Assembly: GCF_003062295.1 (NCBI RefSeq)
Contig: NZ_PYCN01000014.1
Span: 114,821 to 178,820, forward strand
Length of the DNA: 64,000 nucleotides
Reading direction: 5' to 3'
Source: Bradyrhizobium algeriense
GTDB taxonomy: Bacteria > Pseudomonadota > Alphaproteobacteria > Rhizobiales > Xanthobacteraceae
The notes below the pieces were generated by a model. That model saw nothing but the letters and a program-made list of their open reading frames with translations, searched no databases and was not told where the DNA came from. This document shows positions 16,173-24,301 of this stretch, piece after piece (positions within the stretch are counted from its first letter, which is position 1; each line of letters opens with the position of its first letter). A program made the position numbers and the translations under genes.

Positions 16173-17125
16173 GCAGCCCGTCTCCTGAATGCGGCGAGCG
16201 TTCCCGATCGCAATGCGGCGCTCGGCAGCCTGCGTCCGACGATCCGCTCCGCGAGCCGCCCGGCCTCGATCAGCGCCTCGATGTTCAGGCCGGTAGCGAT
16301 ACCCATCTCCTCGCAGAGCAGCGCGAGCTCTTCGGTGGCGATGTTGCCCGGCGCCCCCGGCTGGCCGGCAAACGGGCAGCCGCCGAGGCCCGCCACCGCG
16401 GCATCGAATGCGGTCACGCCAAGCCGCAGGCCCTCATAGGCGCAGGTGATGCCCTGCCCGCGCGTGTCATGCAGATGAAGCGCGATCCGCACATCGTCAA
16501 AACGGTCCCGGACGGCGCCGATGGCATCCGCGACCCGCCTCGGCGTTGCCCAGCCCATGGAGTCCGCGAGCGTGACGTCCCGCACCTCCACGCCGGCTTC
16601 GCGCGCGATGGCGCGCGCGTCCGCCACCGCCTCGACGACTTCGGCCGGCGAGACGTCTCCGGCAAAATTGCAGCCGAAGGCGGCCATGACGATGATTTTT
16701 GCAATCGGCACGCCGGCTTGTCGATGCACGCGCACATATTGGCGCATCGCCTCGATCTGTCCGGCACGGTCGCGATTGAGATTCCTGATCGCGAACGGTT
16801 CGGATGCGCTCAGCGAAATGAATCCGGCAAGGGTAAGCTTGCCCTTGAATGCGATTGCGCGCTGCATCCCGGCCTCGTTGAACCACACCGCCGAATATTC
16901 GACGCCTTCCCGCGCGGCAAGTCCGTCCACGACCGCCTCGGCATCGGCCCAGCCCGGAACGTGCTTGGGATTGACGAAAGAGGCGACCTGGATCCGCCGA
17001 AGCCCGCACGCGGAGAGCGCGTCGACCAGCGCGATCTTGTCCGCCGTCGCGATCGGACCCGCCTCGATCTGAAAGCCTTCGCGCGGCCCCTCCTCGCTGA
17101 TGACGACGCTATCAGGCAGGTCCAT
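16169..17125 (-). CDS. HMG-CoA lyase-family enzyme (candidate D-citramalyl-CoA lyase)
   Basis: A 318-aa TIM-barrel lyase that cleaves a 3-hydroxyacyl-CoA to acetyl-CoA and a keto acid. It has the metal and substrate motif SEEGPREGFQIE, ASFVNPKHVPGWADAE, the metal-binding HLHDTRGQG and the loop GLGGCPFAGQPGAPGNIATE with the family Cys. The CoA transferase beside it suggests that a free acid is activated first. HMG-CoA lyase and D-citramalyl-CoA lyase belong to the same family, so both remain possible. It is the first gene of the operon, divergent from a LysR gene. Confidence 0.87.
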   Translation of the reverse strand: MDLPDSVVISEEGPREGFQIEAGPIATADKIALVDALSACGLRRIQVASFVNPKHVPGWADAEAVVDGLAAREGVEYSAVWFNEAGMQRAIAFKGKLTLAGFISLSASEPFAIRNLNRDRAGQIEAMRQYVRVHRQAGVPIAKIIVMAAFGCNFAGDVSPAEVVEAVADARAIAREAGVEVRDVTLADSMGWATPRRVADAIGAVRDRFDDVRIALHLHDTRGQGITCAYEGLRLGVTAFDAAVAGLGGCPFAGQPGAPGNIATEELALLCEEMGIATGLNIEALIEAGRLAERIVGRRLPSAALRSGTLAAFRRRAA

Positions 17126-17207
17126 GCGCCGGCGCTCCCCGGTTGTCGTTATCGGCTATGACGGCAGCTTGCCGCGCGCATAGACATCTGACAAATATAA
17201 TATGAAG

Positions 17208-17223
17208 ATCATTTCGTTCTGAT
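17208..17223. promoter_or_regulatory. candidate LysR-binding inverted repeat in the divergent promoter
   Basis: ATCA-N8-TGAT lies in the 122-bp region between the catabolic operon and the divergent LysR gene, 24 nt upstream of the LysR start. LysR regulators usually bind short interrupted dyads (T-N11-A type) here. The sequence around it (17190-17232) is AT-rich. Confidence 0.45.
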
Positions 17224-17247
17224 AATTAGATATGAGGGGTGATTTCA

Positions 17248-18204
17248 GTGGCGCTCGGATTGCGGCAGATCAGATATTTCATCGCCATCGCCGATGCCGG
17301 CGTGCTGTCGCGGGCGGCGGAGACGCTCAACGTCGCGCAGTCGGCGTTGAGCCACCACATAGCCGCGCTCGAAACGGATCTGGGCGTCAAGCTGCTCGAA
17401 CGAAGGCCGCGCGGGGTCGCGCTGACCGCGGCTGGCCAGCGGCTCTACGAGCATGCCAGCGCCGTGCTGTCGGCGCTCGGCAAGGCGGAAGAAGACGTGC
17501 GGACCTATAACGAAGCCGCGACCGGCCCGGTTAGCCTCGGCCTCAGCCATACCGCGCTCTCCATGGTCGCACTCGATGTCATGAAGGCGGTGCGAAAGAA
17601 CTCCCCGGGCGTCCATCTGACGGTCGTCGAGGCGCTGTCGCCGGCGCTGGTCGAGCGCGTCTTCTCGGGCACGGTCGATCTCGCGCTGGCCTATAATCCC
17701 CCCAGGGATGCCCGCCTCGACGTCGAGTCGCTGCACGACGAAGACCTCTATCTCGTCGGCAATCCGAGCCTGATCGGCCGGTCATCCGGTCCGATCGCGT
17801 TCTCCGCCATTCCGCAACGAAGCGTGATCGGACTGACGCCGACGCCGGCATCGCGCGCCATCATCCAGACCCAGGTTCTCCGCAATCAGATCACGCCGAG
17901 CGAGACGCTCGAAGTCGATTCGTTGTCGGCGTTGCGAATGGCGCTCGAGGCCGGACTGGGATGCGCGATCCTCTCCCGCGCCACCGTCCTCTCCGACCTG
18001 GCGGCGGAGAAATATCACGCGCGCCGCATCATCGATCCACCGCTGACGCGCTCCTGCGCTCTGGTTGCGCTCGCGGACCGGCCGCAGACCAAGGCGTTCC
18101 TCGAGGTGCGCAAGACCATGATCGAGATCGTCCACGTAGCCGTCAACGAAGGGCGCTGGCCGGCGAAAGGAAACGGCCGGAGGAACAAGCGCGCCACCAC
18201 CTAG
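17248..18204 (+). CDS. LysR-type regulator of the adjacent carboxylate operon
   Basis: A 318-aa LysR regulator. The HTH is in the first 60 residues (LRQIRYFIAIADAGVLSRAA, NVAQSALSHHIAALETDLG), followed by the effector domain (GPVSLGLSHTALSMVALDVM, LSALRMALEAGLGCAIL). I chose the GTG at 17248 because GAGGGG (17234-17239) is 8 nt away; a GTG at 17239 is inside that site. It is divergent from the lyase gene, the usual layout of a LysR regulator and its target, with an operon intermediate as the likely inducer. Confidence 0.88.
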   Translation: MALGLRQIRYFIAIADAGVLSRAAETLNVAQSALSHHIAALETDLGVKLLERRPRGVALTAAGQRLYEHASAVLSALGKAEEDVRTYNEAATGPVSLGLSHTALSMVALDVMKAVRKNSPGVHLTVVEALSPALVERVFSGTVDLALAYNPPRDARLDVESLHDEDLYLVGNPSLIGRSSGPIAFSAIPQRSVIGLTPTPASRAIIQTQVLRNQITPSETLEVDSLSALRMALEAGLGCAILSRATVLSDLAAEKYHARRIIDPPLTRSCALVALADRPQTKAFLEVRKTMIEIVHVAVNEGRWPAKGNGRRNKRATT

Positions 18205-18226
18205 TGCCGCCAGTCAGCGGCGACAC

Positions 18227-18640
18227 TTAACCAGGCGGCATTCGCTCGAATGTCTGCAGCGAGGAATCTATCGTATCCCAGGCATGGCCGCGGATGCCGT
18301 ATGTGACCAGTTGCGGATTGAACCGGCTGGGGTCGTCAAGGCTGGTCGCGTGGACCGCTATCAGTTCCGGCATGGCGACGAATGTCAGGTAGACCGGCGT
18401 TCCGCAGGTCGGGCAGAAGGCGTGGAGCTTTTCGTTCCCGCTGTCGCCCGCTACCCGCCAGTCTTTCGCTTCACCCGTAATGATCACGTCCGCTCGCCGG
18501 GAGAAGACCAGATAGGATCCATGCCCCGTGCCGCTTCGCTTCTGGCAATCGCGGCATTGGCAGTGGGTCTCGACGATGGGTTTGCTGCTCGTCTCATAAT
18601 GGATCGCGCCGCACGCACATCCGCCGGTATATTTCGTCAT
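18227..18640 (-). CDS. GFA-family zinc protein
   Basis: A 137-aa Mss4-like protein of the glutathione-dependent formaldehyde-activating (GFA) family. Zinc ligands are visible as GGCACGAIHY, THCQCRDCQKRSG and FCPTCGTPVY. The physiological role of most members is unproven. A strong AGGAG site precedes the ATG at 18640, 34 nt after the SRPBCC stop, so it is probably the third gene of the arsR operon. Confidence 0.87.
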   Translation of the reverse strand: MTKYTGGCACGAIHYETSSKPIVETHCQCRDCQKRSGTGHGSYLVFSRRADVIITGEAKDWRVAGDSGNEKLHAFCPTCGTPVYLTFVAMPELIAVHATSLDDPSRFNPQLVTYGIRGHAWDTIDSSLQTFERMPPG

Positions 18641-18674
18641 GTCGTTCTCCTGTTTTTGATTGATACGGCGGCGA

Positions 18675-19145
18675 TCAAGCCGATTTCGGCTTGGCGAAAA
18701 CGTCGAGGCCCTGGCCGGTTTCGAGCAGGGATTTCAGGCTGGCGAGGACGACCGGCCACCCCTTCTTGATGCCGTTCGCCATCGCGCTGCCGGCGGCGAG
18801 TTCGTCATGGGTGACGGTCAGCCGGACCATGTCGTCGTATTCCTCGATCTCGAACGTCACCCGGCTGGAGGCGGAAGGATCGGAGGCCTGCGACGGATTC
18901 GCCCAGGTGATGACGAGACGGGTCGGCGGCGAGACCTCGATGACCTTGCCGACGAGTTGGACGGTCCGCTCGTCATTGGCGCGGACGTGCTCCCATTTCG
19001 ATCCGGGATTCCAGTCAGAGACGTTCTCGTGGCCCCAGTAACGCCTTGCGATCTCCGGTTTCGTGATCGCCGCGAACACCTTGTCCGGCGTCGAGCGAAT
19101 ATAGGTCACGTAGACAAAGCTGGTCGTCTCTCTGGTCATCGTCAT
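18675..19145 (-). CDS. SRPBCC-family protein (second ArsR-linked copy)
   Basis: A 156-aa START-like protein (VYVTYIRSTPDKVFAAITK, ARRYWGHENVSDWNPGSKW, TRLVITWANP, GWPVVLASLKSLLETG). The ATG at 19145 overlaps the arsR stop by 4 nt. It belongs to the same family as the 9439 gene, but its sequence is clearly different, so the two arsR-SRPBCC pairs are separate lineages. The ligand is unknown. Confidence 0.87.
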   Translation of the reverse strand: MTMTRETTSFVYVTYIRSTPDKVFAAITKPEIARRYWGHENVSDWNPGSKWEHVRANDERTVQLVGKVIEVSPPTRLVITWANPSQASDPSASSRVTFEIEEYDDMVRLTVTHDELAAGSAMANGIKKGWPVVLASLKSLLETGQGLDVFAKPKSA

Positions 19146-19456
19146 TCTCCTTCGAGCTCTTTCTTCAGATCGTGCAGCAAGCTGAGCCGCTGCCGTTCGA
19201 ATTTCCGCACCCACCGTTCGTAGACCTCGTGAAGCGGCACGGGGTTGATGAAATGCAGCTTTTCCCGGCCACGCTTGACCGTGCTTACGAGATTGGCCGC
19301 CTCCAGGATTTCGAGGTGCTGCGTGGCCGATTGCCGGGCCATGTCCAGGTTTTCGCAAAGCTGGCCGAGCGTCTGCCCGTTCTTCTCACAAAGAAGGTCA
19401 AGCAGCTTTCTGCGTGTCGGGTCGCCCAGCGCCTTGAAAACCTTGTCGGCCTGCAT
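19142..19456 (-). CDS. ArsR-family transcriptional regulator (second)
   Basis: A 104-aa winged-helix repressor (DKVFKALGDPTRRKLLDLLC, ENLDMARQSATQHLEILEAA, VSTVKRGREKLHFINP). The ATG at 19456 is chosen because the longer upstream frame runs straight through a perfect 20-bp palindrome that looks like its operator. No metal-site Cys pair is visible. It leads an operon with an SRPBCC gene and a GFA gene. Confidence 0.9.
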   Translation of the reverse strand: MQADKVFKALGDPTRRKLLDLLCEKNGQTLGQLCENLDMARQSATQHLEILEAANLVSTVKRGREKLHFINPVPLHEVYERWVRKFERQRLSLLHDLKKELEGE

Positions 19457-19484
19457 TGGTCTCGCTCTTGATCGAGAACATAAT

Positions 19485-19504
19485 ATGCAGGTAAATACCT
19501 GCAT
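19485..19504. promoter_or_regulatory. perfect 20-bp ArsR operator palindrome
   Basis: ATGCAGGTA-AA-TACCTGCAT is a perfect inverted repeat with 9-bp arms and a 2-bp centre. It ends 28 nt upstream of the arsR start at 19456, where an autorepressor would sit. Confidence 0.75.
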
Positions 19505-19687
19505 GTCAAGCAACAGCAATCAAGCTCGCGATCAGGTGATCGTCACCTTTCGGATCAGGACTGACGATTGGATTGGCGACGGGTCACGTCCGGATGCGGC
19601 TATTGGCCCACGCCTTGATGGCGCCGTCGCAACAACCGTCGTCGGCCGGCAGTGGCTTCAGGCCTGGCCGTGTATCCGTCGTTGGTA

Positions 19688-22036
19688 CTATTGATCGGCC
19701 GACGTCGTGTCGGCGCGCGCATGAGATCGCGCGTCGGCCGCCCGGATCGCATGCCAGATGCGGGCGGGCGTGGCGGGCATGTCGAGATGCCGCACGCCGA
19801 GCGGCGTCAGCGCGTTCATCACGGCGTTCATGATGGTGCCTGGGGCTGCGATAGCGCCGGCCTGACCGCTTCCCTTCACACCGAGCCGGTTGGCGCGGCT
19901 TGGAAAGTCTGATGTCAAACTGCCCTCGAACGCCGGAAGATCGTCGGCGCGCGGCAGCGCATAATCCATCAGCGAGCCCGAGAGGATCTGGCCCGTCTCC
20001 GGATCGAACAGTGCGTGCTCGAACAACGCCTGCCCGATGCCTTGCGCGACGCCGCCATGCACCTGCCCCAGCGTCAGGCGCGGATCGAGCAGCCGGCCGT
20101 AGTCATCGAAGATGACGTAGCGGTCGAGCCTCACCTCGCCGGTCTCGGGGTCGATCTCGACTTCGGCGACATGGCATCCGTTGGGAAAGGTGTAGCGGTC
20201 GCAAAGGTGCGTCGCCTTGTGCGCTAAACCAGGCGCGACATCGTCGCCAGGCGTCTGATACGAGGCGCGCGCCACCTCCTCGAGGCTGATCTCCTGCCCG
20301 GTCGCGGCCACGCGCAGCATGCCCCCTTCGTAGTGAACCGCATCCATACTGGCTTGCAGCAGACGCGCGGCAAGCCGCCGCGCATTTTCGATCACGCCTT
20401 CGGCTGCCATCAGCAGTGCGGTGCCGCCCTGATGCATCGAGCGCGCCCCGCCATGCCCGCCGCCGGCGTCGAGATCATCCGTATCGCCCTGCCGAAACCG
20501 GAAGTGCGGGAGCGGCAGGCCGAACGCATCGGCCGCGATCTGGGCAAATGTCGTCTCGTGGCCCTGGCCGTTGGAATGCGTGCCGACCATCAGATCGATC
20601 CGGCCGTCGTCACCGACGCGCACTTTCGCCACTTCATTGGGCTGGCCGCGCGACGTTTCGAGAAAGCAGGCGTAGCCCAGGCCACGCAGCCTGCCCCGCT
20701 TGCGCGAGCTTCGCCGGCGCGCATCGAATCCCGCGGCGGCCTTGACCGCGTGATCGATCGCGTGGGCAAAACTGCCCTGCTCGACCGTGAGGCCCATCGC
20801 GCTTGCATGGGGAAAGCGGCGAAAGATGTTCTTGCGCCGCAGCTTCAGCGCATCCATCCCGAGCTCGGCGGCAGCAATATCGATGCAGCGCTCAATCAGA
20901 TAGTTCGCCTCGGGCTTGCCGGCGCCGCGATAGGCATCGACCGGCGTCGTGTTGGTGAACACGCCGCAGGTTTGAAAGGCGATCAGCGGGATGTCATAGA
21001 CGCCGCCCATGGCGCTCGCCATCGCCATTGTCGGCACGGCCGGCGCCACCGTCGAGACATGGGCGCCCAGATTGGCGAAGACTTTTGTGTCGAGCGCGAG
21101 AAAGCGGCCATCGCGGTCGAGCGCCAGGCGAGCCCGGATCAGGCTGTCACGGCCATGGGCGGAGCCGGTGAAATCCTCGCTGCGATCCCCGATCCACGTG
21201 ACCGGGCGGCCGAGGCGGCGCGCCGCCCACAGCACCAGCACCCATTCCGGATAGAGCACGTTCTTCATCCCGAAGCCGCCGCCGACGTCGGGAATGCTGA
21301 CGCGAAGCTTTTCCCTGCCGATGCGAAACACACCGTCGGCGAGCAGGTCACGGATCGCGTGTGCGCCGGCGGCCGAGGCTATCAGGTGCAGGCGACCGCT
21401 CGCGGCATCGAACTCCCCCAGCGCACCGCGCGTCTCCATCGGCGCGGCGACGACGCGGTTGTTGACCAGCTCGCATTCCACGACATGGGCGGCGTCGCGG
21501 ATCACAGCTTCCACCGGGCCGATCTCGCCCCGGTTGAACTGGAACGCGATGTTGCCCCGCGCCTCCGGCCAGATCGACGGAGCGTCCGGCAGAATGGCAT
21601 CCGCGATCGAGACCACCGGCGGCAGCGGCGCATAGTCGACGATGACGGCCTCGGCGGCATCGCGCGCGGCCTCAGTGCTTTCCGCAACCACGAACGCGAC
21701 CGGCTCGCCGACATAACGAACGACGTCGCGCGCCAGTGCGTGACAGGGCGGCACCACGAGCGGCGTGGTCATCGGGATATGGGTCACCGCGCACGGCAGC
21801 GGCCCAATATTGTCGGCGGCCAATTCGGCTCCCGTGAGCACAGCCGCAATGCCGGGCATCTGGCGTGCCACATCGACGCCGATCGCGGCAATCCGCGCAT
21901 GCGCATGCGGCGAGCGAACGACGACGCCATGAAGCGCGTTTGGCGCCACGAGATCGGCGACGTAGCGCCCGCGTCCCCGCACGAAGCGCTCGTCCTCAAG
22001 GCGATCGATGCTGCGCCCCAATAACGGCTCGGTCAT
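19688..22036 (-). CDS. molybdenum hydroxylase large subunit (xanthine dehydrogenase/CoxL family, form II type)
   Basis: A 782-aa molybdopterin-cytosine-dinucleotide-binding subunit. It starts with GRSIDRLEDERFVRGRGRYV, as in CoxL-type proteins, and carries DVGGGFGMKNVLYPEW, QGHETTFAQIAADAFGLP and GVKGSGQAGAIAAPGTIMNA. The active-site loop reads VDAYRGAGKPEA, which matches form II proteins (AYRGAGR) and not the AYXCSFR of true CO dehydrogenase. The small Fe-S and FAD subunits that such enzymes need are not adjacent. The ATG at 22036 is used; upstream codons lie in the leader. The substrate is probably an aldehyde or N-heterocycle. Confidence 0.88.
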   Translation of the reverse strand: MTEPLLGRSIDRLEDERFVRGRGRYVADLVAPNALHGVVVRSPHAHARIAAIGVDVARQMPGIAAVLTGAELAADNIGPLPCAVTHIPMTTPLVVPPCHALARDVVRYVGEPVAFVVAESTEAARDAAEAVIVDYAPLPPVVSIADAILPDAPSIWPEARGNIAFQFNRGEIGPVEAVIRDAAHVVECELVNNRVVAAPMETRGALGEFDAASGRLHLIASAAGAHAIRDLLADGVFRIGREKLRVSIPDVGGGFGMKNVLYPEWVLVLWAARRLGRPVTWIGDRSEDFTGSAHGRDSLIRARLALDRDGRFLALDTKVFANLGAHVSTVAPAVPTMAMASAMGGVYDIPLIAFQTCGVFTNTTPVDAYRGAGKPEANYLIERCIDIAAAELGMDALKLRRKNIFRRFPHASAMGLTVEQGSFAHAIDHAVKAAAGFDARRRSSRKRGRLRGLGYACFLETSRGQPNEVAKVRVGDDGRIDLMVGTHSNGQGHETTFAQIAADAFGLPLPHFRFRQGDTDDLDAGGGHGGARSMHQGGTALLMAAEGVIENARRLAARLLQASMDAVHYEGGMLRVAATGQEISLEEVARASYQTPGDDVAPGLAHKATHLCDRYTFPNGCHVAEVEIDPETGEVRLDRYVIFDDYGRLLDPRLTLGQVHGGVAQGIGQALFEHALFDPETGQILSGSLMDYALPRADDLPAFEGSLTSDFPSRANRLGVKGSGQAGAIAAPGTIMNAVMNALTPLGVRHLDMPATPARIWHAIRAADARSHARADTTSADQ

Positions 22037-22075
22037 GTGAAGCTGTATGGAACCGGAGGGCTTCAAACGCAAGCA

Positions 22076-22099
22076 GAAGCCCCGCGAATGCGGGGCTTC
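22076..22099. terminator. hairpin between terC and the molybdenum hydroxylase gene
   Basis: GAAGCCCCGC-GAAT-GCGGGGCTTC is a perfect 10-bp stem with a 4-nt loop. It lies 73 nt beyond the terC stop and 40 nt before the hydroxylase start. It has no T-run on the minus strand, so termination efficiency is uncertain. Confidence 0.6.
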
Positions 22100-22171
22100 C
22101 GTTCACCATCATGCGATAACGCGATCAGTCGCTGGCGACTGCCCTCTCCGCCGGGCCGGGAGTTTAAATCC

Positions 22172-23008
22172 CTACGCCGTAGCGGAATGCGCGGCGCCCT
22201 GCAGCTTGCGCTTTCGCCAGATCGATCCCACGACAAGCACAATGGCGATGCCCATGAGTCCAAGGATCACCTCGCCGCCATGCCCGCCATTGGCGAACTG
22301 CGGCGCCATGCCGAGCGATTTGAGGAGTCCATCGAGGCCGACACCGACCGGACCGTTGAAGAACGCATGCAGCGGCGGCTGCACCACGGGATCCGTCGCC
22401 ATCACCTCGCCGGCGATCCAGCCGAGCAAGCCCGCACCGGCCCACACCAGCGCCGGAAGACGCGTCAGCAACGCCATGATCAGCGCGGCACCGGCGACGA
22501 TCAGGGGAACGCTGATGGCGAGCCCGATGACAAGCAGGGGAATGCTGCCATTGGCGGCCGCGGCAACCGCAATCACGTTGTCGAGGCTCATCACGATGTC
22601 GGCGATCGCCACGATCTGCACGGCTGCCCACAGATGCGCAGCCGCATCTACGTCGCCCTCTCCCTCGTGCTCAGGCACCAGCAGCTTCGCTGCGATGAAG
22701 AGCAACGCGAGGCCTCCGACCAGCTTGAGGAATGGCAGCCCCATCAACGTCACGACGATGCCGGTGAAGATGATGCGCAGCAAAACGGCGACGCCGGCGC
22801 CAAGGACCATGCCCCAGAACCGCTGCCGTGGCGGCAGCCCGCGGCACGCCATCGCGATGACAAGCGCGTTGTCACCTGACAGCAGGATGTTGATCCACAT
22901 GATCTTGCCGAGCGCGACCCAGAAAGCCGGCTGCTGCATCTCGGCCTGAAACTGGGTGAAGAACGCCGAGATCGTCGCAGGATCGAAAATTTGCCACAGC
23001 CAGTTCAC
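22172..23008 (-). CDS. TerC-family integral membrane protein
   Basis: A 278-aa membrane protein with about seven predicted helices. The two family signatures are both present: NILLSGDNALVIAMACRGLP in the first half and IVMSLDNVIAVAAAANGS in the second. TerC/YjbE proteins are linked to manganese export and to metalation of exported proteins. I saw no yybP-ykoY riboswitch in the 63 nt before ndk. It ends upstream of a strong hairpin. Confidence 0.88.
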   Translation of the reverse strand: MNWLWQIFDPATISAFFTQFQAEMQQPAFWVALGKIMWINILLSGDNALVIAMACRGLPPRQRFWGMVLGAGVAVLLRIIFTGIVVTLMGLPFLKLVGGLALLFIAAKLLVPEHEGEGDVDAAAHLWAAVQIVAIADIVMSLDNVIAVAAAANGSIPLLVIGLAISVPLIVAGAALIMALLTRLPALVWAGAGLLGWIAGEVMATDPVVQPPLHAFFNGPVGVGLDGLLKSLGMAPQFANGGHGGEVILGLMGIAIVLVVGSIWRKRKLQGAAHSATA

Positions 23009-23071
23009 AGCGTCTCCCCCTCGGCTCTTTCAGCCGTTGCGCGCGGCAACTATTGCCGCTGTCCTAATAAA

Positions 23072-23494
23072 TCAGCCGACGATTTCGTTGCCCGAAAAGA
23101 ACTGCGCGATTTCGATCGCGGCGGTCTCCGGTGCATCCGAACCGTGCACCGAGTTCTCGCCGATCGACTTCGCGTGGACCTTGCGGATCGTGCCGTCCGC
23201 AGCCTTCGACGGATCGGTGGCGCCCATCACGTCGCGATATTTCAGTACGGCGCCCTCGCCTTCCAGCACCTGCACCACGACCGGCCCCGAGGTCATGAAG
23301 TCGACCAGTTCGCCGAAGAACGGACGCGCCTTGTGAACGGCGTAGAAGGTTTCCGCCTGTTCGCGGGTCATGCGAATGCGCTTCTGGGCCACGATCCGCA
23401 GCCCGGCCTTCTCGATCAGCGCGTTGACGGCGCCAGTCAGATTGCGCTCGGTCGCGTCCGGTTTGATGATCGAGAAAGTGCGTTCAATCGCCAT
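23072..23494 (-). CDS. ndk: nucleoside diphosphate kinase
   Basis: A 140-aa kinase that balances nucleoside triphosphate pools by a ping-pong phosphohistidine mechanism. It has the start ERTFSIIKPDATERN, the KARPFFGELVDFMTSGPVV segment and the active-site His in GENSVHGSDAPETA. Length matches the family. The leader contains a 22-bp tandem duplication. It is followed by terC on the same strand after 63 nt. Confidence 0.97.
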   Translation of the reverse strand: MAIERTFSIIKPDATERNLTGAVNALIEKAGLRIVAQKRIRMTREQAETFYAVHKARPFFGELVDFMTSGPVVVQVLEGEGAVLKYRDVMGATDPSKAADGTIRKVHAKSIGENSVHGSDAPETAAIEIAQFFSGNEIVG

Positions 23495-23506
23495 GTCTTG
23501 GTCCTT

Positions 23507-23550
23507 GCAGAATACTGATGGAGAGTTGGCAGAATACTGACGGAGAGTTG
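23507..23550. repeat. 22-bp tandem duplication in the ndk leader
   Basis: Two adjacent copies of GCAGAATACTGAYGGAGAGT plus TG differ at one position (T in the first, C in the second). The first copy starts 13 nt upstream of the ndk ATG. Each copy contains a GGAGAG that resembles a ribosome site but lies in the opposite orientation to ndk. Confidence 0.85.
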
Positions 23551-23803
23551 CGGGGCTTATATCGGCGCCACCTCACGACGGCAAGCGACCCGGTGACGCG
23601 GCTACCACCCAATTTTGGCGTGTTTTTCGCGCGGCGGACACGCCGCGGGGACAAAGATTACAGCAATTTCACGGAGGTGAACCCTGTCTGAAGCCGCCGT
23701 GCCGTCTTCATTCAGCTTCGCGGCCGTAGACTTACGGATGATCGAACGCAGGGCGCGCGCATCCGCCGGGTCCTAAGGCGTCACGGGACCCGATCTCACT
23801 GGT

Positions 23804-23819
23804 GGTGCCAACTGGCACC
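23804..23819. promoter_or_regulatory. palindrome upstream of the His-rich secreted protein gene
   Basis: GGTGCCA-AC-TGGCACC has perfect 7-bp arms. It lies 20 nt before the ATG at 23840, just ahead of the GAGGAG ribosome site. It could act as an operator or a leader hairpin. The rest of 23551-23803 shows no gene. Confidence 0.35.
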
Positions 23820-23839
23820 GAAACTTTGAGGAGACGACT

Positions 23840-24094
23840 ATGTTACGCAAACTCTCGCTCGTTGCAGTGGCGGCAGCTTCGCTGGGTGCGGCCGCGCTGG
23901 CGCCGACAGCGGCCTCGGCCGGCGGCTGGCACCATGGCGGCTGGCATCGTCATCATCATCATGGCTGGGGCGGCCCGCGCGTCTTCATTGGCGGTCCGGC
24001 CTATTACGGCGGCGGATATGGCGGCTGTTACGCGCGGCGCCTGGTTCCGACCCCTTGGGGTCCGCGCTGGCGGCTGGTGAACCGCTGCTACTGA
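23840..24094 (+). CDS. small secreted Gly/His-rich protein
   Basis: An 84-aa protein with a signal peptide (LSLVAVAAASLGAAALAP, cleavage after ASA), then a His/Gly/Trp-rich stretch (GGWHHGGWHRHHHHGWGG), a Gly/Tyr-rich stretch and a C-terminal CYARRLVPTPWGPRWRLV region. A GAGGAG ribosome site precedes the ATG, and a strong intrinsic terminator follows. Such short proteins are common in Bradyrhizobium; the His cluster could bind metal ions, but function is unknown. Confidence 0.82.
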   Translation: MLRKLSLVAVAAASLGAAALAPTAASAGGWHHGGWHRHHHHGWGGPRVFIGGPAYYGGGYGGCYARRLVPTPWGPRWRLVNRCY

Positions 24095-24118
24095 CCTGAT
24101 CGAGCTTCCCCCTGACTG

Positions 24119-24148
24119 AGCCCCGGCCGCCGCGCCGGGGCTTTTTTT
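24119..24148 (+). terminator. rho-independent terminator
   Basis: AGCCCCGGC-CGCCGC-GCCGGGGCT is a 9-bp GC-rich stem with a 6-nt loop followed directly by seven T residues. It lies 25 nt after the stop of the His-rich protein gene. Confidence 0.92.
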
Positions 24149-24301
24149 GTGCCGTGGAACCGGATGCCGAACGTGCTTCGACCACTTGCAGGCGAACGTA
24201 TATCGCCATGCACGGAAACCAATTTCGCCGCTGTGACTTGACCCATCAATAATAATCAAAGCCTTGCGATTGCTGCTAGGTGGAACTCGTAGAGACCGCT
24301 C

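Noticed and set aside
11913..17125. Standard itaconate degradation operon
   Set aside because: There is no itaconyl-CoA hydratase or CitE-type lyase; hydration appears to act on the free acid, and the lyase belongs to the HMG-CoA-lyase family.
20333..22024. 563-codon open frame on the plus strand
   Set aside because: It is antisense to the molybdenum hydroxylase gene, whose motifs are clear on the other strand.
19688..22036. True form I carbon monoxide dehydrogenase
   Set aside because: The active-site loop is AYRGAG, not AYXCSFR, and the partner subunits are not adjacent.
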